A stretch of DNA of 64,000 bases from Opisthorchis felineus (taxonomy: Eukaryota > Platyhelminthes > Trematoda > Opisthorchiida > Opisthorchiidae). Location: positions 209,238 to 273,237 of the forward strand of contig SJOL01007572.1 in assembly GCA_004794785.1 (NCBI GenBank). The letters run 5' to 3'. Position numbers and translations under genes: made by a program. Position 1 is the stretch's first letter. Each line of letters begins with the position of its first letter. Shown here one piece after another: positions 1 through 10,965 of this stretch. Under the pieces are notes generated by a model. That model was not told where the DNA came from. It did no database searches and worked only from the letters and a program-made list of their open reading frames with translations.

Positions 1-2036
1 TAAACATCTCCAGTGAGTGACACCCAGTGAAATGTTCAAACCGCACAAGACGATAAGTGTATCTCCTCAGAGACCGCTACGCAAAACCGTGTAGGTGGCG
101 ATGTTTAACCAGCGACTCGCAATAAGCTGGAAGCAAGAAATATACTCATTAGTTCACCGTATTTAACCACTGGGTTGGTGATGCTAGTTGGTCCGTGAGT
201 CCGCTTATTAGTATGTACTAAACTACAAATCTTAGTTTTAGCAAGCAAAATGGATACTACCGATTTACCTGCTAAGCCGTTGACAGAAGGGCTAGCGATC
301 GGGGGAATCTACCGGTGTCAGGATTGATTGATTATGAAACTCAGAATATGCTAACACAATATCTACTGCTTACGGTCCAAGTGATACTCCTGCATCCGAG
401 ATCCATACAACGTTATGGCTTAGAGAACTGAGTATGCCTTAAACAAAGCAAATTGTAGGTGCGCAGGCTTCGGTTGTTTGCGGTTTGTAACAGTAAGCTA
501 ACAACCTCATCATGCAAATGGGGCTTGTTTGTGGGTATACAACCAAGCCGATATTGTGCAAGTGCTAGTCCTTTCTGGTTGATTAAAAAGGTTATTAAGT
601 TGAGCTTATAAGAGTCTGATGCTTCTTCGCTCGTGTGGAACACTGACTCAACGGCAAGAAGCAGATAAATGGAAACCAGTCATTTTTGTACCAAGAGCCT
701 AGCGTAATACGAAGCAGCCTAAAATGGATACAAGTTAAAAGAAGACGGTCGTGTTGTAGACCACAAGCATTCTCCGTTACTGAAAAATTATTCAGTCGTT
801 TGAGTACCTAAGAGGTTCAGAATGCTGCCACTGATGTATGTAGCGTGCATTTCCTCATTTTTGATCATTTATAAACTAAGCCGCAGTTTTGTCATTCGGT
901 TTGCCATTACCATTACTATGCCTTGTCAACAAAGCTACTCAGTTTTTAGTGCAGCTTGTTACCTATAGGTACTGGGTGGGTGCAGCTCAGCAAGTTCTCG
1001 CTAGTTACAGCTATCCTATTCATTTGGTGATCGTTGTTGAGACCAATCTGCCCTAACCCCGACCCGTTTAGCAGAGCATTCCCAGCAGATGCACTACTTT
1101 TCCAAATGAGACACTTCGGTTTAGGTAACATTTCGAAGACAGAAGTAGTTTCGACGATTTTCAGTTTGTTTTAGTTGTTACCTCAAAATTTTCTGTGAGA
1201 CTTCATCATTTTGGGTGGATGAGCTGAGATATCTTCGGGTTTTGGATCGCCGATGCCTCGTACCTACTATTGATATTGGCCAAAATCAGTGAGTTTCCAG
1301 TAAGATACGCCTGCTACGCCTGCGGAGTCGTTTTTCCTGCCCAGTTTAGAGTAACGGAAGACTGAAGGTAGACAGAAAATTATATAAAAGAAGGAAATGA
1401 AAAACGTTAAGGAAACTCGTGCCGACATTGATGCCGTTCGTCTTCCAGGATAAGCCCCACATGCCTCGTTCTGTGCTTGGCTGGAGACATTAAAATACGT
1501 GGCAACTAACCGACGTCAGTGCGTTCATGCTTCAGTCTATTAGATTATCTAACCGTTTGCTGGAGGTGTAGGTAACCCATTCGTATGTGATAGGCTAACC
1601 CTAAGACCACTCTTCCGTCCCAAATTTCTCCCCCTTCCTGCTGTAAGGCTTTATTCAAATAAACTGGTACGGCCGTACGCGTGAATCTTACTCCCTTATC
1701 TTCTTCACACTCAGTGAATGAAGAGGTTGCAGCTGGAATCACTGCAATTCAGTACACGGTTTATGCGTTGAAAAACGAAACTGACTGAACTGAACTGAAC
1801 GGAACTGAACTGTTTTACGACAGTGGAGCATTAGTATTCCCCCCGGTGTTGTTTTCAGTGACGATGATAAGGTGGGGAATGTGGATAAAACTTTCATTAA
1901 TCGAGTGTAAAACTTTGCAGTATAAGTTTTATGGCGTATGATCCCCATATCAGAAAATTTCTCTAATAACCAAGACGAGAATACGTTACATCTACGGTGT
2001 AATACCCAAACTGGAACAAACCGACCACCTTTTCAG
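1..2036. other. 5' flank or upstream intron, no supported gene
   Basis: I see no convincing exon here on either strand. Reading frames are short and interrupted. A small plus-strand frame from 250 to 327 opens with ATG and meets a possible GT donor in a phase that would fit exon 1 downstream, but nothing else supports it. The only repeat is the GAACT microsatellite near 1780. The gene's promoter and true first exon may lie here or left of the window. Confidence 0.5.
1779..1812. repeat. Pentanucleotide microsatellite (GAACT)n
   Basis: About six imperfect copies of a GAACT unit run in tandem, interrupted once by an extra G. It lies about 220 bases upstream of the first exon in the model. It has no visible coding role. 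Confidence 0.8.
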
Positions 2037-2291
2037 CTTTACCTCTTATCTTGACCCTAGTTGCCTGGATAGATTACAAGCAAACCAAGCTAAGGCACAA
2101 CAAATGGCAGTCAGTTCCTGGTTAAAAGTAGTCCTTTATTTGTCCAATCTTCAAAGTATCAGTAAGAAATTTTTGACGACGGCATTTTGCGCCGAACTGT
2201 TTATGACTTGTCAAAAAGATCAAGTCTGTCTCCTAGTGAGGTGGAACAGAGTAATTCAAAGGTTACGAATGCGCAGGTTGTTCACTGTCAA
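2037..2291 (+). CDS. Exon 1 of model (first exon found)
   Basis: This is a coding exon of about 85 residues after a good pyrimidine-rich acceptor (accaccttttcag). The frame is open far beyond the nearest ATG at 2104, so that ATG is probably internal and the real start lies upstream. The peptide is helical, with a stretch reading VLYLSNLQSISKKFLTTAFC followed by LLVRWNRVIQRLR, which looks like ordinary folded protein. The chosen donor is gtatgc at 2292; gttgtt at 2275 would keep the same phase. It ends in phase 2, and exon 2 supplies the missing base. No function can be read from it. Confidence 0.5.
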
Positions 2292-3416
2292 GTATGCAGC
2301 ACATATCAAAACAAAGGGTACAGCTAGAATCCAAGGGGTGATGATTTGTGCGCCCAGTAGTAGCTAATTTATATGAGAAAATACTTATTCCGGGTCCTAA
2401 AGGTCTTTTTCCCAACTGGTGCAAAGACGTGACCAGCCTTATATTGATCCGCAAGTTTTGCGCATTGAGTTTGCTTGATCTGTTTTTCTTCTCGTCGCAT
2501 CCAAGTAAAACATAACAGTGGCTAGAAGATATAGCTTTCAAATAAGCAAAGCCTAAAAGTTAGAAACACTTCAGGTGCATCATAAGGGTGCATATGAGCT
2601 GAGCTGAGCATATGATGCGTGGTAAATTTTCGTCAAATAAACCTATGTTATCCATACTGCTTATAAAGTCGACGAAAACTCTGGAAAACGCACCGCTGGT
2701 TTTACTCTTCTTGGGGCTCTTCAAGTAGCTTTAGTCTCCGAATTCCAATTACACCTGTTCTTAATTTGGTAAATACCATGAACTAAAGATTCAGATGAAT
2801 TTCATCTCCCATCGTCCTCAATTTAATTAGAAAATTAGGGTTTCTCGCAATAGATATTTTCTGTTCTTTTGGTATACGGTGAGTTTCGGCAGCACATGTT
2901 CTGTATTGAATGTTCTGTCTATGAATGAAACCACCTCAAAATGATCCAGACCAAATAAAGTTCTTCAACCACTTCAGCATTCTTCTTTGAAAGATTGCTC
3001 TTTAAGGGAAACTCTTAGGAAGCATATGGAACGTTCCGCTATTTCATGTGAAAGACATGCACACGCTTCGTTCCCTTCTGCTGAGTTGCCCACTTCGTCC
3101 TGATTATCTGAGAGGTTCCGATTTCCTTCACAAGGGAACATCTTCGAAAATAAATTATATCAAGAGACCTTTAATATTCTTATTGCCATCCTCACTTCAT
3201 TAAAACATCCAGTGTTTACGCTTCGAGAGATAAAGTGAACTCCTCATCGCTTGTTGTAAGGTAGGCTGCTCGAAAGTAGTATCCTGTGTCTCCGTTTTTT
3301 GCAAAGTTTCATACGGCAACACATTTAAGTGCCAATAAAACCTCTTTTCTGTTGCCTTCCACCTGAGCGGTAAAAAGCAAGTTTAGTTAGCCTGGCTTGC
3401 TTTTTTCTTTATTTAG
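2292..3416 (+). other. Intron 1
   Basis: This non-coding stretch is AT-rich and holds no recognisable gene. A small repeat near 2588-2615 has CATATG at both ends around AGCTG direct repeats. The 3' end carries a long T-rich tract before the exon 2 acceptor. Confidence 0.45.
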
Positions 3417-3555
3417 TAAGGACTGTACGATAAGACACTGCGACAAGGATACAAGAGCTGTACTGGGAGTCATTCGACAGTTGTTCCGAAGATCACTGGT
3501 TGGAGACCAGTACAAATGCGACACCTTCGACAAGTCATTTATTGTTGAAGGTGAA
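3417..3555 (+). CDS. Exon 2 of model (tentative)
   Basis: The acceptor ttctttatttag is strong, and the exon takes one base to complete the codon left open by exon 1. It codes about 46 residues, including GVIRQLFRRSLVGDQYKCD and FDKSFIVEGE. I ended it at gtgact (3556), which gives phase 0 as exon 3 needs. A stronger-looking donor, gtaaga near 3592, would break phase. The single C-x-x-F pair is not a zinc finger. It is included mainly because it joins exons 1 and 3 in frame. Confidence 0.4.
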
Positions 3556-4106
3556 GTGACTAGAACCTATTCATTGATTGGCTGTTGCTTGTAAGAGGGC
3601 TCCATATTTGGGGGTATAACTTGCTTGGTGATTTCTCAAGAAGGGGCGCTTTATAGGTCTCTTGCCGTTTTTTTTGAACCCTTTAGACAGGAACTGATAA
3701 TGTCCGAGGACTTTTGTAAAGTGAACCGACTTTAAATGATGACTAACAGATATTTCCTGCAGGTTGTTGGTGGAACATGTGTACTACTGATTACTGACGG
3801 GGTGACCAATAATAGAAATCTTCGGAGCAGATAGAATCCTCTACTTCCTGCGTGCTGCGATCTACTCGTTGATGTACTGGTTTGTTTTGCCGGAAATACT
3901 GCCATAATTCAAGTCGTTATTAGTTACTCTCTGATGAGTTTGTGTTTGTGCTCTTCTTACAGAGCTGACTGGAAAATGGTGCAAGTCTTTTTTTCAAAAA
4001 AGTAGGAGCCGTTACACTGGTTTTGGATGAGGTTCGGATTTCAAATGCTAGTATATTTTTACTAATATGACCGTATTTTGCATGCGAACGTTTTTATATG
4101 TTTTAG
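3556..4106 (+). other. Intron 2
   Basis: About 550 bases without a supported feature. It is T-rich toward the 3' end, as expected before an acceptor. Confidence 0.4.
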
Positions 4107-4808
4107 AAACAGTATCCATATATTCTTTGCGAAGATGTCACAAATGTCGCACCGCGTGGTGGCTTTGAAGCTGGCGGAACTGAGGCGGCAACGGTGAATT
4201 TAACGAAAGCACAAGGGGCAGTCGAACGTGAGATGTCAGTGCACTCGAGTGCTGATGAAGGTGAAGCACTTGTAGCAGAAGAAACCGAAACTTTGCGCTC
4301 TGGACAGCGTGCGTCCAGTGAAAAGGGTGAATCGGGAGCTCCTCCATCCCAACCCGTTGAAGCAAGTGTGATTTTGGATGAACTCAAAGCCATGGAGCAG
4401 GCACATGCTGTGAACGAATCCATGTTTGACGAGACCAACACAGCCACCACTGCATGCAGTTCACCGTCCTCAATAAAGAAGAAGTCAGTTCAGCGAAAAT
4501 CCCTCACCAACGTGGAGGACTTTGATGAGCCGCTGCAAGGACGAGGCTCAGAAATCACTCCTGCACCACATCCTCAAAGTCATTTTCGTTTTTCCGAACA
4601 GGCTCCACAGCCACCAGCCATGATGCACGCCACTGTGTTTGGTGCCAATGCTCCTTTGCAACCCACGAAAGCAAATTTCGATTTGGCATCTAGTGGTGGT
4701 GGTATAGTGACAAATGACAAGGTCGCAGCCCCCCCATTGCACTCAAATGACCTCGAAACACTGCGACCGCATTTGGTCTACTTTTGTCACGCTTATGGTA
4801 TTCAAATG
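4107..4808 (+). CDS. Exon 3: large disordered N-terminal exon
   Basis: This is the largest exon, 702 nt or 234 residues in phase 0. The acceptor is ttttag at 4106; cag at 4112 is an in-frame alternative, and a TAG just upstream rules out an earlier start. The donor is gtaagc at 4809. The peptide opens with a short ordered piece (YPYILCEDV), then a long acidic and Ser/Thr/Ala/Pro-rich stretch typical of intrinsic disorder, with a basic patch (SIKKKSVQRKS) that could be a phosphorylation or nuclear-type signal. It closes with an ordered segment reading LRPHLVYFCHAYGIQM. The disordered part is probably a linker that varies between species. Codon third positions and low stop density strongly support coding. 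Confidence 0.8.
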
Positions 4809-5219
4809 GTAAGCCGAATTATTCATAGAGAGAGCAGCTACAGTTGTTTGCCACAGTACTTAGTGAATACACCTGCTCTATACCACATGGTAAATTTGAA
4901 ATATAAGGAGTGACCGTTATAGGTTTTAGTTTTTTAAGTGTACGTTCCTCATTACGTAGCTTAAAAATGGGTTGAAAGAGCTGAGTTTAGTAAGAAAAGT
5001 TGTAGTTAAATGTTTCTATCGTATTGAGCAGGTTCCAAAACTGATTAATAGCAACAGTGCTTTATACTAATCCATGGACTAAACTATTTTAGTCTTTGTC
5101 GAACCGGACAGTAGCAGGCAACTTTCTAACGTCAGCGTTGATTGCTCTCAATTTAGAGACGAATCAGGTAACGTAACATTAAGGAAAGTAATTCTTCAGT
5201 TTTCGTTCTTCTTTGACAG
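4809..5219 (+). other. Intron 3
   Basis: A 411-base phase-0 intron with donor gtaagc and acceptor ctttgacag. Nothing else is recognised in it. Confidence 0.7.
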
Positions 5220-5345
5220 AACATCCAAGCGATTCGTTCATCAGCAGACGAAATGGAGCTGTTTGCAGTGATAAACAGAAAGTTTCGACAGATATTCAGT
5301 AGACAAGAAGAAATGCTTACCTTCAAAACGTATGACAGCGCAAAA
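5220..5345 (+). CDS. Exon 4
   Basis: A 42-residue phase-0 exon that continues the helix ending exon 3. The peptide includes EMELFAVINRKFRQIFSRQE and LTFKTYDSAK. The donor is gtaggt at 5346; a second GT at 5350 would shift the frame and fail to join exon 5. The charged, heptad-like pattern suggests helix packing or coiled coil. I do not recognise a catalytic motif. Confidence 0.75.
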
Positions 5346-6516
5346 GTAGGTAACGCTTATTTTGAATGGGTTTTTGATTTACATGGCGCTGTGATATTGA
5401 CGATCGTCATTCTCAATCTTACCCTATCTGCCTTTTTTATTTGCGCGGTGCCATCAGTCTCCTTCGAGTTGTACGCAGAGGGATTGTAACTAGCATATGC
5501 CTTCCTGGAGCAAAACTGCTAACTTTTTCCTCCGTGGCTGAACTAGTGGGGAGCAGCCAAATTTCGTTTGAAAGATTCTGGAAGCCTGAGGCTTTTCAAA
5601 TATTTTGGAGGTTTTTGGAGGACCTTGGGGATTTCGGAGCTTTTGTTCTACATTAGTAGGATGATCATGAAAGTGGATCAATTCTGTTAGCTTGATCACG
5701 TGTTCCCAAGCACGAAATGATGAATGAATTGCGCTCTATCCTGTCTGATTTTGAACCGGGCGCATTAAACTTGGCTCTTCGTAGCTGAATAGCCGTCATT
5801 TATAAGTTTAAAGTACGTGTTCTTCATGATAAACATGGTATTCAAACTACTGATGAATCTGGAAAGGGGTAAAACTACTGTACCGTACCCTTTGGGTTTC
5901 CAGAATAATCTGATTTCATTTGCGGAATAAGATAAAGATTTCAAACCACAAAAACAAATGAGTTTTAACGGCTTAAACAGGTTATTTATGGGGAGTGACT
6001 CGCTTGAAGTGTTCCTGTGCACAGTGCACCTCCGAGAACAAGAATACTTTGGCAAAAAAACGTTTATGAAATAACTTCATACTATCAAACCACCATTTAG
6101 AGGAATCATTCCAGGTGTCCGCTGAGTTGAAACAAAGTGATTTTCTTTCAGAACCAACCACGTCTACCCTATCACCTGTCAATAGGTTTGTCTACACTGG
6201 GGTTTTGATAGATCAGGTTGTATTCAACGCATTGAGGAAACTTATCCTGATATCCAACCCATAAGCCTTATCTCAAAGGATATAATCAGAGGGGGGATCT
6301 CAAATGAAGTCGACTAGGTAGCAGCTCACTTGTATAAATGGTAATGGATGCGCTCATTCAGAACTCCTCTTCTACTAGCCTGTCTAAGTATGTAAGCATG
6401 TGATGCTAACCAAAATGCGTTTGTGAGCATGCTGCCATTATGCTATTCGCGTGAATCTACTGTTTTACCGAAGGACAGTATAACACGCCCGTTCTAAATT
6501 CTCCCATTGCTTCCAG
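5346..6516 (+). other. Intron 4
   Basis: About 1.2 kb of non-coding sequence. Near 5575-5630 there is a G+T-rich patch with repeated TTTGGAGG-type words. No gene is seen on either strand. Confidence 0.6.
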
Positions 6517-6711
6517 TCTGCTTCTGAACGGTGGGGTCTGGACAGCTGGGTACGTGCTGTGAGAAAACCCAGCAACTGGTTACCGTATGTAAAGCTTCGA
6601 CCAAAACGTCACGAATACTTAGTCAAGCTTACAATGGAACTTCGAAGTGGAACCGTGGTTGACGATCTTCTCAAAGCCTCAGCGAACTTTCTGAAAGTGA
6701 AATCCCCGGAG
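6517..6711 (+). CDS. Exon 5
   Basis: A 65-residue phase-0 exon with acceptor ttgcttccag and a consensus donor gtgagt. The peptide carries an aromatic and proline-containing piece (WGLDSWVRAVRKPSNWLPYV) followed by basic helix (KLRPKRHEYLVKLTMELRSG) and a hydrophobic helix ending LKVKSPE. It reads as folded protein and joins exons 4 and 6 in phase 0. Confidence 0.78.
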
Positions 6712-7647
6712 GTGAGTACTTCGGAAGAGTTTAGCACTCCGCGTTATCTTATTTGTGGTAACGCCTGATCAATGAAAACTTACAATGGGACATTAGGGCC
6801 TCGGTGGGAAGAGACGATAGCACATACACATTCGGCTTAATTTTGTATGAAATGAACGAACAGTTACTGTACAAACCAGTATAATATAAATGACTAAAAT
6901 GTATGGTGACTGCAAAATCTGCCCATGAACACGTGAGCACACAAAATCGGACAACTAAAGAGAAACAGTAGTGCCACTTTTTCTCGTTACCGGCGGTGAA
7001 CTTCTGTTGACGGCGTCACCAGATTTTATGATAGTATGCGACGTATTTTGTTGGTCTATCACCCTATCACTGTTACGGATAGATGTTATTTCTGGCCTCC
7101 ATAGAGATGCAACCCTACAAATTGTCAATAATAGTAACTAATAATAAATAGCCTCTCCGATTTGACATCCTTTCGGTACCTAGTTTTCGTGCCGCCGAAG
7201 GGAACACAAGGGCCTTGATACTGCCAGGCTGCCCAAGTCTGGGCAGGAGCAGCGGGGTTGCTGAGGTTTATTTCAAACCACGGATCCTCAGATCCGTAAG
7301 TTCGCACCTCAACCACCGAGCTATCTCGGTGGGTAGAAAATTGCACTTGTTATTAAAAATTTAAAATTTTAGGAGGCATTTTGGCAAACAGTGAATAGTG
7401 AATCACGTTTCCTGAAGCGCTGTCTGAAGTTGGGTCACTCGCTTTGGGTTAACGACACTGCTTTAAATCATTTAAATGTAGTACAAGGTGCTTGTGGTTG
7501 AGATATGATCCAAACACCCTGCAGCACGTGCGATACGTGATAGAGTAAATGATTGTTTCGCCGTCTGAATATTACCTACTTACCTACCTAATGACGTCCT
7601 GCCCAATCATTTCATTGCCATGGAATAATGCGAACATGCATTTGTAG
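6712..7647 (+). other. Intron 5
   Basis: About 0.9 kb intron that contains a SINE-like element on the minus strand (7160-7327). Outside that element I see nothing. Confidence 0.6.
7160..7327 (-). mobile_element. tRNA-derived SINE, family A, degenerate copy
   Basis: Read on the minus strand, it begins with TAGCTCGGTGG, a good match to the RNA polymerase III box A of a tRNA gene. About 40 bases later comes GTGGTTTGAAATAAACC, a decayed box B. The body then contains CCCAGACTTGGGCAG and, near the 3' end, TGTGTTCCCTTCGGCGG followed by TAGGTACCGAAAG. The same order is found at 10773-10965 on the plus strand, so this is a dispersed family rather than a tRNA gene. It does not fold into a proper cloverleaf. 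It is probably inactive. Confidence 0.6.
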
Positions 7648-7874
7648 TTGAATAATTTGTGCTGTTTTGCATCCTCAACTAGGACATTACAAATGCCTTT
7701 CATTGTTAAAATTCACCTCTTTAGAAAGTGCAAGATTCTCTACGCCATCACGCAATGCTTGTGCAACATCCACCGATTGTCCATTCAGCGTCTGTGGTGT
7801 CGCATCGTCAAGGACAAAGCACAGCAGAAATATTCAAAAAAATTTACAATAACTCGGACTTTTTCGGCAAGTGA
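7648..7874 (+). CDS. Exon 6 (boundaries tentative)
   Basis: The core of this exon is clear: from about 7725 the frame uses well-biased codons and encodes an amphipathic segment reading CKILYAITQCLCNIHRLSIQ then RLWCRIVKD. To join exon 5 in phase 0, the acceptor must be ttgtag at 7647; two other acceptors (7682 and 7724) would leave one unpaired base. The donor was set at gtgaag (7875) to fit exon 7; the stronger gtgagt at 7871 would break phase. The ends are therefore less sure than the middle. Confidence 0.55.
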
Positions 7875-8635
7875 GTGAAGGATGATTTATGGTGCACTTC
7901 AGAGATACATTTTCAGGTTAACTTTTCAAGCTAATTTATACACAGTGCCTGAGTAGATTCCAAAGTTTGGCGCTAGTCCTCTGCGCAGCCAAGTAAGAAC
8001 AGTGATGACTATGTTAGAAAGAGCAAACATTTTATTTTCTCATGATAATCACAAAGATTACCAGAACAACTTGCTTTCTGTGACTGTTTATTGTGGCTAA
8101 TGCTTCGCAAATTTTTATGACACGAGCCAGAAAGCACTTGAGTGGTTAGGGAAAATCAAGGCAAATTTGACAGGGGATAAAGAATTATATGGATCAAAGA
8201 GTCGTTGGATCACATTGAAGCAGGTAGCCAGCCAGGTAATGCAACTAGAATAGCTCTTAAAACAGCATACGTATGAAAGTCGCACACGTTTCTGCCAAAC
8301 TCAGAGGTTTGGATCACGTAATCGGATTCTGACTGTCTTTGCTGTCGCTGGCGGTCTGAAATGTACCGGTTCGGAGGTACCCGGTACATCCCCTGGAACG
8401 TGGAGTCTCTTTCAGTTGCATGCACGTTTTCAGCTGAATTTGTGGTCTCATTATTTTTCGCCAGTTGTGTACGTCTATTTATAAAAAGGTAATGACAAGT
8501 ACCTCAGTTATTGGAAATAAGATATTCAGTTAATACTAAGCAGCAGGTTTATCCCAATCCACAAACGGTATTATGTATGCATCCACTCGGATCGAAAGAA
8601 TAACTTACGCACATGCGCGCACAAGTTCTTCTCAG
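7875..8635 (+). other. Intron 6
   Basis: About 760 non-coding bases. It holds a perfect 9-bp inverted repeat at 8361-8389 and nothing else that I recognise. Confidence 0.55.
8361..8389. repeat. Short perfect hairpin
   Basis: ATGTACCGG at 8361-8369 is exactly reversed as CCGGTACAT at 8381-8389, with an 11-base loop. It lies inside intron 6 and is most likely chance or a repeat remnant. Confidence 0.6.
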
Positions 8636-8894
8636 AAGGTTAGTTTATTGTCTCCACTCTCTTGTCCAACATGTAATGAACCGAAAATTCCTGAAAATCT
8701 TACTGGATTTTAGAGCGTCGGCAGATTCAGATGAACCCGGTAAACGACAAGACGACTATGACTTTACGCAAGCCATGCAAATGTTGGGTTTGGATGATGC
8801 TACAAATGCCAAAGACGACCCATCTAGTGTTCAAGGAGCCTACCTCTCTTATCTACATTTGCGCCACCTGAAACTTCGTGATGTAATGCGTACG
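8636..8894 (+). CDS. Exon 7
   Basis: An 87-codon exon with acceptor caagttcttctcag and donor gtaagt. It starts by completing a split codon and ends in phase 0. The peptide begins with a hydrophobic helix (RLVYCLHSLVQHVMNRKFLK), passes through an acidic loop (SADSDEPGKRQDDYD) and ends in a helix reading YLSYLHLRHLKLRDVMRT. The helical parts look like structural repeats of the kind seen in large scaffold proteins. No active-site motif is seen. Confidence 0.75.
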
Positions 8895-8942
8895 GTAAGT
8901 GGTGGCTGGACTCTTTCCTTAACCCTGCTCATCCCATTATAG

Positions 8943-9040
8943 TGCATTTCCGTGTTGAACTATTTCCGATCAATTGAAAGAACATTGACCATAAACGACC
9001 AAGGTTTATCAATGAATTCCAGGGGCGGTGTAGAACGCAC
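8943..9040 (+). CDS. Exon 8
   Basis: A 98-nt exon, separated from exon 7 by a 48-base intron. It encodes CISVLNYFRSIERTLTINDQ followed by a short polar tail with a Gly-Gly. Its donor gtaagt is consensus, and it ends in phase 2 with AC. Confidence 0.78.
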
Positions 9041-9257
9041 GTAAGTTTTCATGTTCGTAAGCCACTCTGGACATGCAAGATGTCGCCTTTGATGATCTGG
9101 CAAAATGCACGCGCAGATTCCTAGCAAATAACAAAAATATCTTGGTGGAATTTAACAGACCAGATTAAGCTGACATGATATGAGATATTTGAGTGTTAGA
9201 ATGGTGGTTGCACTTAATCTACTCTAAATATCTTACCTATGTGCTTATCAACCTCAG

Positions 9258-9362
9258 AAGCCCTCCCAACCACCGGGTCGGAACCGAAGCTCAAGGTCAT
9301 AAAGGAGGAGGAAACACGATCGATGGTCATGGATATCTGTTTAATTCTCCTCAAGAATTCAA
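9258..9362 (+). CDS. Exon 9
   Basis: A 105-nt exon that completes the Thr codon from exon 8. It encodes a polar, Gly-rich loop (SPPNHRVGTEAQGHKGGG) and then GYLFNSPQEF. The donor gtgagt opens the largest intron of the window. It ends in phase 2. Confidence 0.72.
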
Positions 9363-9929
9363 GTGAGTTAATCTTGAGTCTAAATCGCCAATTACTTGCC
9401 TAGTGTTATTTAACATCCAGTATCGCAGCATGGAGAACAAAAAAACGCGCAACTGTTCCTTCTTCAATAGGCTTCGGCTTCGTTCTTGACGAATTTACTT
9501 GCCAGGGTTCCGAGATACCAATATTCTAAATCGAAAGACCTAAGTACGATAATTCAGCCGACGGTCCCGGGACCGAGTTTGATCGTCTCATCCTACCTAG
9601 TGACTTTCACTCCTTGTTATCTAGTAACCTCATCAACATACGCTCATAGCCGCCCCTTCTTCGACGTTACATAGATCATGTTTATTTCACTATGATAATT
9701 AAATTGTCACGCAACCATTTTTTTTGCATAACTACGTGTAATTTAATTGGATTGTGTATAGAAAGAGGAGTAGTTTTATGCTGCAACTCGAGTACAGTTT
9801 TCCAACACTGGGAACTTCGATGGGGTATTTACGAGCTCCGTAGTTGCTCTACAGAATTCATCAGTAAGGTAACAAAACTGAGTACAACTTGAGTAAGCCT
9901 AAAATGTACGCGCTTTAAACCAAAAAAAG

Positions 9930-10000
9930 ACGGATTCAGGGTCGAACCCACGGGATTTTGTTCTTGTAAACGTCTGACCTCCATTCAGCCCCCATCCGTA
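9930..10000 (-). repeat. tRNA-like remnant, minus strand
   Basis: Read on the minus strand there is a box A-like GGGGCTGAATGG and, about 40 bases on, a box B-like GGGTTCGACCC, inside a segment of about 70 bases. The outer bases GGAT and ATCC could pair as part of an acceptor stem, but the anticodon arm does not form properly. It is more likely a SINE head or a tRNA pseudogene than a working tRNA. Confidence 0.45.
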
Positions 10001-10772
10001 GTAATAAGTCAAACTTTCAAAATCAGTAAGAATTCCCCACTCACTGACAACGATGAGAAGACAAATTCAGCATGAACGGATTGTCAGATGGATGTGGCGT
10101 AACGTCAGTACGCACTTGAAATCAACGCATCGATTCCATCAGGTAAGGTTTACTGTGGCCTACGCTACCCAAACGAGAACAGTTCATTTAGCCCTGGCTT
10201 CCCAATTACACATTATATACTGTCATATATGACTGGAGTCTATACTTATCCTAACTCACTATTCTATTGCCCACTAGCACAGTAAACACCCCGGGAACAA
10301 TAAAAATAATTGTTAGGGCTACTTCTGGTTGAGGTAGCAAATTGGATTAGGCAAGAACAAGATTTGGAGGCCCTGTTTGCATCTAATAACCCTAATCACT
10401 AATGAATAGTAACTCGGTCCTACAAAAAATCTCAGTCACTTGATGCAAGCACTTAGTTACGATGCGAGTAGAAGAAGATAAATCAAGCCGGCTTCATTTG
10501 AGGGTTGCTTGCATTGACATTTGTCACCGAATAAAATCCGTTCAAACGAGCTCTCTAACAACTCAAGAAGAGAGTATTACCGCAGGCCCATTAGAAAATA
10601 ATCAACAGAGCCCGAACACAAACTTTTATTCTAGCCTGACAGATTCACTCGCTCATATGGTCTATTTTTAAAGTTGACTGATCTTCGGAAACATTCAATA
10701 ATGGGTTTCCGCAAGCTGTTTGTACATGAACTCTCTGTGGGATTAAGCAAATAGACTAATTGCATACTTCGG

Positions 10773-10965
10773 GCAGGGTGCCTCGGTGGTTAGAGCGCAA
10801 ATTCACTGACCGGAACGTTAGTGGTTCAGACCCGACCCCTGCATCTCGACTTCTCCTGTCTAGGCCTGGGCAACTTGACATTATTCCAGCCCTCGTGCTT
10901 CCTTCGGGTGGTATGGCGGCTAGGCACCGAAAGTGTTTTACAGCTGACCAATTTCGATTGCGTTC
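10773..10965 (+). mobile_element. tRNA-derived SINE, family A
   Basis: It begins with GTGCCTCGGTGG, a near match to box A, and carries GTGGTTCAGACCC as box B about 40 bases later. The body has CTAGGCCTGGGCAACTTG, then GTGCTTCCTTCGGGTGG and CTAGGCACCGAAAG. These blocks align in order with the minus-strand copy at 7160-7327. The 3' tail is not clear. It is better preserved than the other copy in box B. Confidence 0.65.

Noticed and set aside
250..327. Small ATG-started frame with a possible GT donor that could be the first exon
   Set aside because: Phase would fit exon 1, but it is only 25 codons and no conservation, promoter or other support can be seen.
2588..2615. CATATG-flanked palindrome
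   Set aside because: Only the outer six bases pair; the interior is a direct repeat and not a stem.
3397..3594. YKCDTFDKSF as a C2H2 zinc finger
   Set aside because: Only one Cys-x-x position is partly right, and no second Cys or His pair follows at the proper spacing.
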